Assembly (NCBI GenBank): GCA_018821435.1
Contig: JAHJME010000029.1
Location: forward strand, 81,079 to 145,078
Source of the DNA: Alphaproteobacteria bacterium
GTDB lineage: Bacteria; Pseudomonadota; Alphaproteobacteria; Caulobacterales; Caulobacteraceae
Length of the DNA stretch: 64,000 nt
Reading direction: 5' to 3'
Below are positions 49,629 to 59,146 of the stretch, in pieces. Both the position numbers and the translations under genes were made by a program. Within the stretch, counting starts at the first letter, position 1, and each line of letters begins with the position of its first letter. The notes beneath the pieces are model-generated. The model was not told where the DNA came from and did not search any database. It saw only the letters and a list, made by a program, of their open reading frames with translations.

Positions 49629-51128
49629 CTAGATCCCGTCCAAGAGGTTGAGCATGCCTTCGCGTTTGGGGAGCTGGGCTTCCATGAGGCAGACGAGGCC
49701 GGTGGGGGCGTAGGTCATGGCGGCGGAGCCCTGGAGATCGCCGCGCAGGGCGCGTTCGATCAGGCGGGAGCCGAAGCCGCGGCGGGTGGGCTTGACCACC
49801 GGCGGGCCGCCGGCCTCGGACCAGGTGAGGCGCAGGCGCTCGGCGTCGGGGTCGAAGGTCCAGGACAGGGTGACCTGGCCGGCCTCGGCCGACAGGGCGC
49901 CGTACTTCACCGCATTGGTGGCCAGTTCGTGCAGGACCAGGGCCATGGTCAGGGCGCCGCGCGGCTGGAGCCAGACGGCCGCGCCCTCGATGCGCACCTG
50001 GCCCGAGGCCGCGGCGGCGAACGGGCGCATGGCGCGCTGGGCCACCTCCAGCAGGTCGGCGCCGTGCCAGCTTTCGCGGGTCAGCACGTCGTGCACCTCG
50101 GCCAGGCCCATGAGGCGGGACTCGAAGCGCTCGTAGGCCGTGGCCGGGTCGGCGCCGCCGCGCAGGGCCTGGACGGCCATCGACTGGACCGTGGCGAGCG
50201 TGTTCTTCACCCGATGGTTCAGCTCGTTGATCATCAGGCGAAGCTGGGCCTGGTAACGCTGCTGCTCGGCCTCGGCCTGTTTGCGGACAGTGATGTCCTC
50301 GATGACCGTGACGAAATAGGCGGGGTCGCCGTGGCTGTCGCGCACCAGGGAGACCGTGAGGTTCACCCAGACCACCTCGCCCGGCTTGGTCACATAGCGC
50401 TTCTCGTTGGCGTAGGAGGCGATGTCGCCGGCCAGCAGGGCCTGGGCGCGGCCGATGTCGGTGACCAGGTCGTCGGGGTGGGTGATGGCCTGGAAGGTGC
50501 TGTGCAGCAGGTCGTCGCGCGAATACTGGGTGATGGCGCAGAAGCGCTCGTTCACCTCCAGGAACCGGCCGCTGGCGGCGACGCGGGCCACGCCGACGGC
50601 GGCCTGGTCGAAGACGGCGCGGTAGCGGGACTCGGCCGCCTCAAGCCGCTGGCGGGAGGCGACGGCGGGGGTGACCACCTCGGTGTAGAGCACCAGGCCG
50701 CCGATCTGGCCGTCGTCGCCGCGCCAGGGCTTCAGCGACCAGCGGATCCACTCCACCTTGCCGTCGTGGTCGATGTAGGGGTCGGCCTCGTGGCTGAATT
50801 CCTCGCCGTCGCGCAGGGCGCGGGTGTGCAGGTCGCGCCAGCGGGGCGGCACGGCGGGGAACACCTCGTAATGCAGGCGCCCGACCAGCGGGGTGTCGCC
50901 CGGCATCCCCTGGTCGGTGAGGAAGCGGCTGGAGGCGGCGAGGTAGCGCATCTGGCGATCGAAGATGGCCACGCCGAGCGGCGCCTGGGTCAGCGCGGTG
51001 AACACACCGGCGCCCGCCGGCGGCCGGGGGACCGCGTCCGCCCCGCCGGGGCCGGCCGATGGTTGCGAAGGGTGATCTGGCAACGGGGGTTCGCCAGTCG
51101 TTGGGGGGAAGGGAAAGCTACACCTCAA
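49629..51128 (-). CDS. PAS-domain sensor histidine kinase, HWE family
   Basis: A cytosolic kinase of about 499 residues. It has two PAS domains (about residues 40-155 and 165-285, the second ending VTVIEDITVRKQAE), then an HWE-type core: phospho-acceptor His in LMINELNHRVKNTLATVQSM, N-box VLHELATNAVKYGALS, the defining W-x-E in LTWSEAGG, and RRGFGSRLIERAL. The first start codon found is a TTG at 51128 without a clear ribosome-binding site, and a TTG at 51083 is also possible, so the N-terminus is uncertain. No response regulator is adjacent. HWE kinases often link light, redox or general stress. Confidence 0.88.
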   Translation of the reverse strand: MRCSFPFPPTTGEPPLPDHPSQPSAGPGGADAVPRPPAGAGVFTALTQAPLGVAIFDRQMRYLAASSRFLTDQGMPGDTPLVGRLHYEVFPAVPPRWRDLHTRALRDGEEFSHEADPYIDHDGKVEWIRWSLKPWRGDDGQIGGLVLYTEVVTPAVASRQRLEAAESRYRAVFDQAAVGVARVAASGRFLEVNERFCAITQYSRDDLLHSTFQAITHPDDLVTDIGRAQALLAGDIASYANEKRYVTKPGEVVWVNLTVSLVRDSHGDPAYFVTVIEDITVRKQAEAEQQRYQAQLRLMINELNHRVKNTLATVQSMAVQALRGGADPATAYERFESRLMGLAEVHDVLTRESWHGADLLEVAQRAMRPFAAAASGQVRIEGAAVWLQPRGALTMALVLHELATNAVKYGALSAEAGQVTLSWTFDPDAERLRLTWSEAGGPPVVKPTRRGFGSRLIERALRGDLQGSAAMTYAPTGLVCLMEAQLPKREGMLNLLDGI

Positions 51129-51174
51129 GGGCGGCGTCGACCATGCGACGCGTCGCCCGGGGGCGGACCCGACC

Positions 51175-52509
51175 TCAAGGCGTCGTGGACGAGGCCGGCA
51201 GGTCGTCGGGCGCCGTCGGCTTGATGCGGAAACCGTAGGCGCCCAGGCGGCCGGTGGCGAGATCGATCGAGACCAGCTGGTCGATGCTTTCGGCGCGGTT
51301 GCTGGAATTGGGGCGCTGGAACAGCGGGGCCTCGTCGCGGCTGCCCATCAGCACAACCGAGGTCTCGCCCGGCATGACCGCCTGCAGGTCGGTGGCGGGC
51401 AGGTCGACGCTCCAGACCGGCTTGCCGGCGGGACCGGAGATGCGGGTGAGCTTCAGCCGGCCTGCGGCGCCCAGGCGGTCGCGGTGCAACACCAGGAAGC
51501 CGTCGGGCTTGAACAGCACGATCGGGGTATTGTGGCAGCAGCGGTTGTCCTGCAGCAGGCCCGCGATCAGGAATTCCGGCCCCTCGGGCAGCGGCTTGAG
51601 GTCGGACAGGATCGGGTTGGGTGCGAAGAAGGTGCGCTTGCTGTTGTCGATCTTGACCGACCACATGCGGCTGCGCGGATAGCGCTCGGGATCGAGGCCG
51701 CCGATCCGACCGCCCGCCTTGCGGAAGGGCTCGACCTCGGCGTCGGCCAGCAGGCCCAGCCACATCCGGTCGCCGACGTTGATCCCGCGGGTATAGAACG
51801 ACCAGGTTCGGTTGCCGCCGGAGGTGTTGGCCGGGGTGGAGACGCCCGGCCGGTCCGGCGCGCGCTGGGCGTCGGTGTCCAGGCGCGGGCCGTCCGGGAC
51901 GGTGGCGGACCCCTGCCCCGTCAGCCGCCACTCGCGGCCGTCGGCGGCGGTGAACGACAAGCCTTGCGGATCGAAGCGATAGTACTTGTCCTCGATCGGC
52001 ATGACGCCGCGCAGGGCAGGGTTGGCGGCCTCCAGCGTGGCGTTGCTGGCGACTTGCGCGCCGTCCTTCGGGGACAGGCCCAGCAGGCCCTTGCCGTCCA
52101 GCAGCCAGACGATGCCGCCCTGGGCGCCCAACATCTTGCGGCCCATGTTCACGCCGCCCCGGTCGTCGGCGATCCTTTGGCGCCAGACCGGCCTGGCGGT
52201 GGCGGCGTCGAAGCCCCAGACGTCGACGAAGAGCTTTGTGTACGACGTGCCCGTGGGCGTGCTCCGCGTGCGGAACGTCCGCCACTGGCTGGTCATCAGA
52301 TAGACGCGGTCGCCGTCGGCGGTGGCGGTGCGGACCGGCTCGCCCTGGATGGTGGCGGCGCTGGGGACCAGGCCCCCGCCGGTCATGAAGAAGGCGACGA
52401 TCGCGGCGATCCCGAGCGGCACGAGCAGGATCGCCAGCGCCACGCGCAGCCGGCCCGGCAGCGCCTTCAGAAAATTGCGCCTGCGCCAGGTGACCGTCGG
52501 TTCTCGCAT
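51175..52509 (-). CDS. Membrane-anchored PQQ-propeller-like protein (PA2928-like)
   Basis: A 444-residue protein with a cytoplasmic basic N-terminus (TWRRRNFLKALPGRLR), one transmembrane helix (about residues 28-48) and a large periplasmic beta-rich region. Strands such as GFDAATARPVWRQRI, GIVWLLDGKGLLGLSPKDG and VSIDLATGRLGAYGF are the repeated blades of a PQQ-type propeller. The overall outline fits the PA2928 family of unknown function. The start at 52509 has AGGGCGG upstream. It is followed on the same strand by the HWE kinase; a shared transcript is possible. Confidence 0.65.
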   Translation of the reverse strand: MREPTVTWRRRNFLKALPGRLRVALAILLVPLGIAAIVAFFMTGGGLVPSAATIQGEPVRTATADGDRVYLMTSQWRTFRTRSTPTGTSYTKLFVDVWGFDAATARPVWRQRIADDRGGVNMGRKMLGAQGGIVWLLDGKGLLGLSPKDGAQVASNATLEAANPALRGVMPIEDKYYRFDPQGLSFTAADGREWRLTGQGSATVPDGPRLDTDAQRAPDRPGVSTPANTSGGNRTWSFYTRGINVGDRMWLGLLADAEVEPFRKAGGRIGGLDPERYPRSRMWSVKIDNSKRTFFAPNPILSDLKPLPEGPEFLIAGLLQDNRCCHNTPIVLFKPDGFLVLHRDRLGAAGRLKLTRISGPAGKPVWSVDLPATDLQAVMPGETSVVLMGSRDEAPLFQRPNSSNRAESIDQLVSIDLATGRLGAYGFRIKPTAPDDLPASSTTP

Positions 52510-52639
52510 GCCGCCCTGCCCCATGGCGCAAACGGACCATGCGCGCGCGGATGCGGCAAGCTCGGGCGGCGGGATCGCGGTCAGCGGAATTGCAGCAGCC
52601 GCCAAACGGCGTCATCAATCGCGCCCGGAGGGACGTCCC

Positions 52640-53905
52640 ATGAAAAACAAATTCCTGGCCGCGCGCGGCGCGGCCGTGATGCTCGCGGCGCTGATGGCCG
52701 CGCACGGCGCGACGGCGGCGCCGAAGAGCGTCGATGCGAAGATTTCGTCGGTCGTGCCGGGTGATGCAGCGGCGCTGGGGTTCGATCCGGCCAAGCTGGC
52801 GGCGGCGCACGCCGGGCTGACGGCGGATGTGGCCAGCGGCAAGATCGCCGGCGCCTATCTGCTGGTCGGCCGTCACGGCAAGGTGGCGTTCCAGGAAGGC
52901 TTCGGCGTCCAGGGGCCGGGCCAGACCGCGCCGGTCAGCGACGAGACGATCTTCCGCGTGTTCTCGATGACCAAGCCGATCGTGTCGGTGGTGGCGATGA
53001 CGCTGGTGGAAGAGGGCAAGCTGGACGTCGACGCGCCGGTGTCGAAGTACCTGCCGGAGTACGCGAACCTCAGCGTTTGGCAGGCCGACGGGACGAGCGT
53101 TCCGGCCGCCAAGCCGATGCTGGTGCGCCACCTGATGAGCCACACGTCTGGGCTGATCTACGGCTTCATCACGCCGACGGCGCCGATCGCCAAGGCCTGG
53201 GCGGCCGGCGGTGAGAACCGCAACGACCTGACGGCGCGCGAGTACGCCAAGCTGATCGCCAAGTTGCCGCTGAAGAACGAGCCGGGGACGGCCTGGAACT
53301 ACTCGCACTCCACCGACGTGCTGGGCGCCGTGGTGGAAGTGGCGGGCGGCAAGACGCTGGACGTGCTGGTCAAGGACCGGGTGACCGGGCCGCTGGGCAT
53401 GACCGACACCGCCTTCTGGCAGCCGGAGGCCAAGCGGGCGCGGTTCGCGGAGGCGATGAACAACGGCGGCGGCGGGGTCTACTACGACTACGCCAAGCCC
53501 ACGCCCTATCTGTCGGGCGGCGGCGGGCTGTCGTCGACGACCGAGGACTATCTGCGCTTCGTGCTGATGCTGGCCGGGGACGGCGAGTACAAGGGCGTGC
53601 GGGTGCTGAAGACGGAGACCCTGCTGCGGATGCGGCAGGACGAGACCACGCCAGAGATCCGCAAGGCCGGGATGTTCTTCCCCGGCGCGGGCATGGGCTT
53701 CGGCCTGGGCTTCAGCCTGGTCACCGACGACAAGCTGCAGCGGCCGGGGAACGGCACGTTTTCCTGGTGGGGGATCGCCGGGACCGAGTTCTGGGTCGAC
53801 CCGAAGAACGACGTCTTCATGGTCTTCATGGTCCAGGCCCGCGAGCTGGCGATGGACTATCAGCGCAAGAACCGCGCCTGGATCTACGACGCGCTGGTGA
53901 AGTAG
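52640..53905 (+). CDS. Class C beta-lactamase-family serine hydrolase
   Basis: A 421-residue exported hydrolase with a signal peptide (to about residue 26). Catalytic elements are S-x-x-K in FSMTKPI, Y-S-H in WNYSHSTD in place of Y-x-N, HLMSHTSGL, and a WWGIAGTEFW stretch in the position of the KTG box. This variant is characteristic of the EstB/D-aminopeptidase-like esterases rather than true AmpC enzymes. GGAGGGACG precedes the ATG. It likely cleaves esters or peptides in the periplasm; beta-lactam hydrolysis is not implied. The P450 gene follows 81 bp later on the same strand. Confidence 0.9.
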   Translation: MKNKFLAARGAAVMLAALMAAHGATAAPKSVDAKISSVVPGDAAALGFDPAKLAAAHAGLTADVASGKIAGAYLLVGRHGKVAFQEGFGVQGPGQTAPVSDETIFRVFSMTKPIVSVVAMTLVEEGKLDVDAPVSKYLPEYANLSVWQADGTSVPAAKPMLVRHLMSHTSGLIYGFITPTAPIAKAWAAGGENRNDLTAREYAKLIAKLPLKNEPGTAWNYSHSTDVLGAVVEVAGGKTLDVLVKDRVTGPLGMTDTAFWQPEAKRARFAEAMNNGGGGVYYDYAKPTPYLSGGGGLSSTTEDYLRFVLMLAGDGEYKGVRVLKTETLLRMRQDETTPEIRKAGMFFPGAGMGFGLGFSLVTDDKLQRPGNGTFSWWGIAGTEFWVDPKNDVFMVFMVQARELAMDYQRKNRAWIYDALVK

Positions 53906-53986
53906 CCTCGGGCCGCGGCGCCGAAGCCCCTAGCCAATCCTGACTGATCGGCGTTCACTGTCGCAAAGACGACGGAGGATACGGCC

Positions 53987-55258
53987 ATGGCCGACGGCAA
54001 CGTGCAGATGACCAAGGACCAGGCGCGGGCCGAGGCCTATGGCCTGCCGCTCGAGAAGCTGAATCCGGCGCGGCCGGCGCTGTTTCAGGCCGACGCCATG
54101 TGGCCGGTGTTCGAGCGCCTGCGGGCCGAGGACCCGGTCCACTACACCGCCGACCACGAGTTCGGGCCGTACTGGTCGATCACCAAGTACAACGACATCA
54201 TGGCCATCGACACGGACCACGTGCGGTTCTCGTCGGACTTCATGAAGGGCGGGATCACCATCGCCGGCGGGCAGGCCAACATGGACCCGCTGCCGATGTT
54301 CATCGCCATGGACCCGCCCAAGCACGACGCCCAGCGCAAGGCCGTGTCGCCGGGCGTGGCGCCGCCGGCGCTGGCGGCGATGGGGCCGCAGATCCGCGAG
54401 CGGTGCGCCGCGATCCTGGACGGCCTGCCGATCGGCGAGGAATTCGACTGGGTCGACCTGGTGTCGAAGGAACTGACGGCGATGACGCTGGCGACGCTGT
54501 TCGACGCGCCGCAGGCCGACCGGCGCAAGATCACCTACTGGTCCGACGTGGTGACGGCGGCGCCCGTGCCGGGCGGCATCGTGGAATCCATCGAGCAGAA
54601 GATGGCGATCTTCGGCGAGTACCACGCCTATTTCACCGGCCTGTGGAACCAGAAGGTCAACGCCCCGCCGGCCGGCGACCTGATCTCGATGCTGGCGCAC
54701 AACCCGGCCACCCGGGACATGTCGCCCCGCGAGTATTTCGGCAACGTGGTGCTGCTGACCGTGGGCGGCAACGACACGACGCGGAACACCATCTCGGGCT
54801 CGATCCTGGCGCTGAACCAGAACCCGGACCAGTACGCCAAGCTGCGCGCCAACCCGGGCCTGATCCCCTCGATGGTCAGCGAGACCATCCGCTGGCAGAC
54901 GCCACTGGCCCACATGCGCCGCACGGCGAACGAGGATGTGGAATTCGGCGGCAAGACCATCCGGAAGGGCGACAAGGTGATCATGTGGTACGTCTCGGGC
55001 AACCGCGACGAGACCGTGATCGACCGGCCGAACGACTACATCATCGATCGCGAACGGCCCCGCCAGCACATCTCGTTCGGCTTCGGCATCCACCGCTGCG
55101 TGGGCAACCGGCTGGCCGAGCTGCAGCTGACCATCATCTGGGAAGAGATCCTGAAGCGCTTCCCGGAAGTGCGCGTGGTGGGCGAGCCCAAGCGGTCGCT
55201 GTCGACGTTCGTGAAGGGCTACGAGACGCTGCCGGTGATGATTCCGGCGCGGAACTAG
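53987..55258 (+). CDS. Cytochrome P450, CYP153-like
   Basis: A 423-residue bacterial P450. The haem-thiolate motif is FGFGIHRCVGNRLAE with ligand C371. The I-helix is VGGNDTTRNTISGS, the K-helix ExxR is SETIRW, and RRTANEDVEFGG follows. The GGNDTTRN and FGFGIHRC-x-GNRLAE-x-QL forms are hallmarks of the CYP153 alkane/fatty-acid terminal hydroxylases and their relatives. ACGGAGG precedes the ATG. No ferredoxin or ferredoxin reductase gene is adjacent, so redox partners must be supplied from elsewhere. The preceding serine hydrolase may be co-transcribed. Confidence 0.92.
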   Translation: MADGNVQMTKDQARAEAYGLPLEKLNPARPALFQADAMWPVFERLRAEDPVHYTADHEFGPYWSITKYNDIMAIDTDHVRFSSDFMKGGITIAGGQANMDPLPMFIAMDPPKHDAQRKAVSPGVAPPALAAMGPQIRERCAAILDGLPIGEEFDWVDLVSKELTAMTLATLFDAPQADRRKITYWSDVVTAAPVPGGIVESIEQKMAIFGEYHAYFTGLWNQKVNAPPAGDLISMLAHNPATRDMSPREYFGNVVLLTVGGNDTTRNTISGSILALNQNPDQYAKLRANPGLIPSMVSETIRWQTPLAHMRRTANEDVEFGGKTIRKGDKVIMWYVSGNRDETVIDRPNDYIIDRERPRQHISFGFGIHRCVGNRLAELQLTIIWEEILKRFPEVRVVGEPKRSLSTFVKGYETLPVMIPARN

Positions 55259-55370
55259 CGGCTCGGACCGTATTCGTAGAAGCCCGTATCCCGCACCCAG
55301 CCGAGGCGTTCGTGGAGGGCCTGGGCTACGGGTTGATCGAGGCGGCGGAGATCGAGGCGGCGATCCGGTT
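55255..55370 (-). pseudogene. Possible remnant of a GNAT acetyltransferase (C-terminal fragment)
   Basis: Read on the minus strand, this stretch encodes LRRLDQPVAQALHERLGW and then VRDTGFYEYGPSR before a TAG. The sequence AL-(H/Y)-ERLGF/W followed by a short strand is how many GNAT proteins end. A stop lies just upstream in the same frame and no N-terminal part is found, because the P450 gene occupies that space. It is therefore at best a decayed fragment. Confidence 0.3.
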
Positions 55371-55480
55371 GCTACGCGAGACCATCGTCTAGGCGGCAAG
55401 TACGCTCCAGGTTGTGCGAGCTTTGCAAGGGCGCCGCGCCGTGGTCCTACTGGCCGCTCAGGCCCATCGTGGAGCAACGC

Positions 55481-56206
55481 ATGTCTCAGAAGATTCACAT
55501 CGCCGCAGCGCTGGCCGCGATCTGCCTTCTGGCAGGCACTGGGAACGCCCAGGCCCAGACCAATGTCGTCTTCGAGGACTTCGAGGGCTACGGAGCCAGC
55601 GCGCTCAACTTCACGGGATTCAGCGACCTGACCGTCGCCAGCGGGTCGGTCGACTACATCCATGAGCCCGACTGGGGACTAGCGACGCCCTTCGGCGACG
55701 GCTTCGTGGACCTGGACGGCAGCACCGGCGCCGGCGGCTTCCTTAGGACCGGCGTCTTCACCCTGGGCACCGGCGACGGCCTGGTCTTCCAGTTCAACGC
55801 CGCCGGCAACATGCGGGGCGGATCTGATGTCCTGGAGTATGGGCTGTATGCCCTGGACCCGGCGGTCACCTGGACCTTCGGCGGGGGCAACTACGTCGGT
55901 TACAACCCCGACGGCACCTTCAACCTCCAGGGCGTTTCCATCGCGGGCAACCACCTGTGGCATACCGTTGACATGGCCTCGGACTACCCGTGGACCGAGA
56001 TCCAGCTCAGGATCGGCGCCGACCAGCCGACACAGTTCTTCGCCTACGTCCGCACCGCGAGCTCGGACAACATGGGGCCCTTGATCGACAACTTTCAGTT
56101 GGACCTGGTTCCCGTGCCCGAGCCCGCCACCTGGGCCCTGATGATCCTGGGCTTCGGCTTGGCGGGTGCGATGCTACGCCGGCGCTACTTCGCGCCCTCG
56201 ATGTAG
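55481..56206 (+). CDS. PEP-CTERM (PEPxxWA) sorting-domain exported protein
   Basis: A 241-residue protein with a signal peptide (MSQKIHIAAALAAICLLAGTGNAQAQ in parts) and a beta-sandwich-like body (FEDFEGYG at the start; repeated G-D-G-F and L-R-T-G turns). It ends VPEPATWALMILGFGLAGAMLRRRYF (in parts), a full PEP-CTERM tail. The ATG at 55481 has GTGGAG upstream. The last 22 bases overlap the convergent DUF885 gene. Function is unknown; probably exported and anchored or released by an exosortase. Confidence 0.85.
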   Translation: MSQKIHIAAALAAICLLAGTGNAQAQTNVVFEDFEGYGASALNFTGFSDLTVASGSVDYIHEPDWGLATPFGDGFVDLDGSTGAGGFLRTGVFTLGTGDGLVFQFNAAGNMRGGSDVLEYGLYALDPAVTWTFGGGNYVGYNPDGTFNLQGVSIAGNHLWHTVDMASDYPWTEIQLRIGADQPTQFFAYVRTASSDNMGPLIDNFQLDLVPVPEPATWALMILGFGLAGAMLRRRYFAPSM

Positions 56207-58002
56207 GCGTCGACGCGGGTCTCCAGGACGTCCAGCGGCAGGGCGCCGGCGGCGAGGACGGTCTCGTGGAAGGCGCGGATGTCGAACTTGGGGCCTAGGG
56301 CCTTCTGCGCCTTGGCGCGCAGCTCGAGGATCTTGAGCTGGCCGATCTTGTAGCTGGTGGCCTGGCCGGGGCTGGTAAAGTAGCGGTCGATCTCGCGGGC
56401 GGTGTCGAGGTCGGAATTCAGCGTGTTGTCGTGCATGTAGGCGATGGCCTTGTCGCGGCTCCAGTGCTTGGCGTGGATGCCGGTGTCGACGACCAGGCGG
56501 ACGGCCCGCCAGATCTCCAGGCTGAGGCGACCGAAGTCGTCGTAGGGGTCCTGGTAGAAGCCCGCTTCCTTGCCCAGCTTCTCGGCGTAGAGGCCCCAGC
56601 CCTCGGTATAGGCGCCGTAGTATGACAGCCGCCGGAACATCGGCAGGTCGGTCTGTTCCTGGCTGCGGGCGATCTGGAAGTGATGGCCCGGCGCGCCCTC
56701 GTGATAGGCGATGGCCGGAAGCTGGACCTTCTGGACCTGGGTCATGTCGGCCAGGTTCACGTAGAAGATGCCCGGCCGTGAGCCGTCGGGGGCGCCCGGG
56801 TTGTAGAAGGCGGTGGACGCGGTCTTCTCGCGGAAGGGCTCGACGGCGCGGACCTCCAGGGCCTGTTTCGGCAGGGTCGAGAACTGCTTTCCGGCCACGG
56901 CCATGTAGTCGGCGATGATCTTCTTGGCGTCGGCCAGGTACTGCTGCTTGCCGGCGTCGGTGTTCGGATAGTGGGTCTTGGGGTCGGTCTTCACGAAGGC
57001 GAAGAACTGCTCCAGCGTGCCCTTGAAGCCGACCTTGGCCTTGATGACCTCCATCTCGCCGCGGATGCGGGCGACTTCGGACAGGCCGGTCTGGTGGATC
57101 TGCTCGGGGGTCAGCTTGGTGGTGGTGAAGAAGGCGACCTGATCGGCATAGAAGGCGTCGCCCTGCGGCAGCGCCCAGACGCCGTTCACGGTCGTGGCGC
57201 GCTTGGACATGGCGTCGAGGGAGACCAGGTAGCGCTCGTAGCCGCGCTTCCATTCGCCCTTCAGGGCGGCCTCGCCGGCGGCCAGCAGCCGGGTCTTCGT
57301 GGCGTCGTCGGTCTTGAGCGCGGCGACCTTGGTCTTGAAGTCGGCCCACAGCGCGTGGTCGGGGCCGCTGTCGAAGGGGGCGCCCTTGATCTGCGTCCTG
57401 GCGTCGGGGATCACGCGGCCGAACACGAAGGCCGGGGGCAGGAAGCCCTTGGCGGTGCGCTGGTCGATGTCGTCCGAGACCTCGCCGGCCACCCGCTCGA
57501 CCGCCTTCAGGCGCGACACATAGGCCTCGGCGTCGGCGACGCTGTCGACCTTGTGGGTGTTGATCAGCAGGACGGGGATCTGGTCCAGCGCGCTGCCGCC
57601 GGAGGTGACGGCGTAGGCCTGCCAGTACCACTTGAGCTGCATCTTCTGGGTGGCGACGCCGCGCCCGAAGAGGTCGAAGGAGAGGCCTGAACCGGGCGAG
57701 AGCTTGGCGGGGTCGAACTCGCGCTTCGTGCGGGCGAGCTGGGCCTCGGAGACGGCCAGGGCCTTCATCTGGCCGGCCTGGCTGTAGTCGCCCAGCTCGT
57801 CGTAGCGCTCCTTCATCCCAAGCTGGCTGAGGGTCTCGGGGCTGAGCCGGGCGGTCTCGAGGAATGCGGCCTGGAAGAAGGCGGCCAGGCGCGCGTCTTC
57901 CGATTGGGCCGGGGCGACGGCGGGCGCCGTGGCTTGCGCGAAGGCGGGCGCCGCCAGGGTGGCGACGCTCAGGGCCAGGACGGAACAGACGGTGCGGAAC
58001 AT
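56185..58002 (-). CDS. DUF885 family exported metallopeptidase-like protein
   Basis: A 605-residue protein with a signal peptide (to about residue 22, AFAQA) and the DUF885 core. The zinc-type motif YHEGAPGHHFQ, YTEGWGLYAEKLG with the expected third-ligand Glu, and a C-terminal FTSPGQATSYKIGQLKILELR are all present. The fold is related to M32-like gluzincins, and family members are annotated as carboxypeptidases or uncharacterised hydrolases. Length is normal. Its 3' end overlaps the PEP-CTERM gene by 22 nt on the opposite strand. Confidence 0.9.
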   Translation of the reverse strand: MFRTVCSVLALSVATLAAPAFAQATAPAVAPAQSEDARLAAFFQAAFLETARLSPETLSQLGMKERYDELGDYSQAGQMKALAVSEAQLARTKREFDPAKLSPGSGLSFDLFGRGVATQKMQLKWYWQAYAVTSGGSALDQIPVLLINTHKVDSVADAEAYVSRLKAVERVAGEVSDDIDQRTAKGFLPPAFVFGRVIPDARTQIKGAPFDSGPDHALWADFKTKVAALKTDDATKTRLLAAGEAALKGEWKRGYERYLVSLDAMSKRATTVNGVWALPQGDAFYADQVAFFTTTKLTPEQIHQTGLSEVARIRGEMEVIKAKVGFKGTLEQFFAFVKTDPKTHYPNTDAGKQQYLADAKKIIADYMAVAGKQFSTLPKQALEVRAVEPFREKTASTAFYNPGAPDGSRPGIFYVNLADMTQVQKVQLPAIAYHEGAPGHHFQIARSQEQTDLPMFRRLSYYGAYTEGWGLYAEKLGKEAGFYQDPYDDFGRLSLEIWRAVRLVVDTGIHAKHWSRDKAIAYMHDNTLNSDLDTAREIDRYFTSPGQATSYKIGQLKILELRAKAQKALGPKFDIRAFHETVLAAGALPLDVLETRVDAYIEGAK

Positions 58003-58105
58003 GTAACCCCCGGGGTTTTGTGACCCGAGGCTTAGGGCGGGCTCCGCACCGGCCGAAGTGAATAATTCTCAATCTGAAGGGGTGGATGTCGGGCTTCGTC
58101 AGATG

Positions 58106-58178
58106 ACCGCCAAGACGCCAAGGTCGCCAAGAGGCCGGGGACGCGGAACGGTCTTGGCGTCCTTGGCGTCTTGGCGGT
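58106..58178. repeat. Long hairpin built of CGCCAAGACGCCAAG-type tandem words
   Basis: The left arm from 58106 and the right arm ending at 58178 are reverse complements over most of about 28 positions (ACCGCCAAGACGCCAAGG... and its complement). Each arm repeats the 9-base word GCCAAGACG or close variants. It lies in the gap upstream of the DUF885 start and just beyond the stop of the next PEP-CTERM gene. It resembles the hairpin at 49471 in design but not in sequence. Confidence 0.7.
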
Positions 58179-58199
58179 GGTCTTGTTGCGCTGTCGCGC

Positions 58200-59048
58200 T
58201 TAGGCCACGACCATCCGCCGGCGGCGGGCGGTGGCGCCGACGGCGCCGAAGCCCAGGATCAGCATTGCCCAGGTGGCGGGTTCGGGGACGGCGGCGGGGG
58301 TGATGTCGCTGCCCAGGAGGCCCGATTGCGAGGTGTAGGTGACGCCGGGATCGACGCTGATGCCGAACGTCGCGGTGTTCAGGAAGTCCATATAGAGGTT
58401 GGCCGGGTGGCCGTTCATGGCGGAGAAGATCGAGAAGCTGACGAACACGTCGTAGCTGTTCACCCCGCCCGTGGTGACCAGGCTGCCGGCCAGGGACTCG
58501 TTGAGCTGGTGGTAGAACGAGTAGCTCGGGTTGCTGAAGTCCAGGACGATGTCGTCGGAGACCAGGGCGCCCGACTGGACGGCGAAGTTGTTCGACGTGG
58601 CGCCCGCCGACGGATCGAAGACGCGCAACCGGGCGATGACGCCGATCTGGAAGTTGTCTTCCAGATCGGGTTCCGCATCGTCGCCGTAGATCAGGCCATC
58701 GAAGTCGATGCCGAAGTTGACCGTGCTGCCCTGGCCGCCGGTGAAGGTGACCCGGTCGCCGAACACGCCGGCCGCCTGGCCGAAGTCGGAGCCGGTGACG
58801 TCCTGGCCGGTGAAGCTGAGGAAGGTCTTGATCGTCCCGGCGTTCATGTCGACCAGGGCCGTGGCCTCGCCGCCGTTCGAGACGGTGGCCGAACCGGAGG
58901 TCGCGCCATTGGCGACGTAGCCGTTGTCGGAGCCCGACCCGAGCTGGGCGTAGGGCGTGATGAAGTACTCGGCATGCGCGACGCCCGAGACGGCGGTGAC
59001 GGCGAGCAGCGACAGCGCGCCCGCGACGGATTTCAGCTTCAGGCTCAT
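58200..59048 (-). CDS. PEP-CTERM (PEPxxWA) sorting-domain exported protein
   Basis: A 282-residue protein with a signal peptide (to about residue 26, VAHA), a beta-rich body with GGQGST and DFDGLIYGDDAE turns, and the tail VPEPATWAMLILGFG followed by GATARRRR. GGAGTGGGG precedes the ATG at 59048. It is the third PEP-CTERM protein of the window and is not closely similar to the other two outside the tail. Function is unknown. Confidence 0.85.
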   Translation of the reverse strand: MSLKLKSVAGALSLLAVTAVSGVAHAEYFITPYAQLGSGSDNGYVANGATSGSATVSNGGEATALVDMNAGTIKTFLSFTGQDVTGSDFGQAAGVFGDRVTFTGGQGSTVNFGIDFDGLIYGDDAEPDLEDNFQIGVIARLRVFDPSAGATSNNFAVQSGALVSDDIVLDFSNPSYSFYHQLNESLAGSLVTTGGVNSYDVFVSFSIFSAMNGHPANLYMDFLNTATFGISVDPGVTYTSQSGLLGSDITPAAVPEPATWAMLILGFGAVGATARRRRMVVA

Positions 59049-59146
59049 GACGGGGCCCCACTCCTTGCACCACCGCCCGAACAAGGGGCGGCAACTGTGA
59101 AGGCGCCGAACGGCGGGCTCACGGGTCAGGGGCGTTAAGGATTCTT

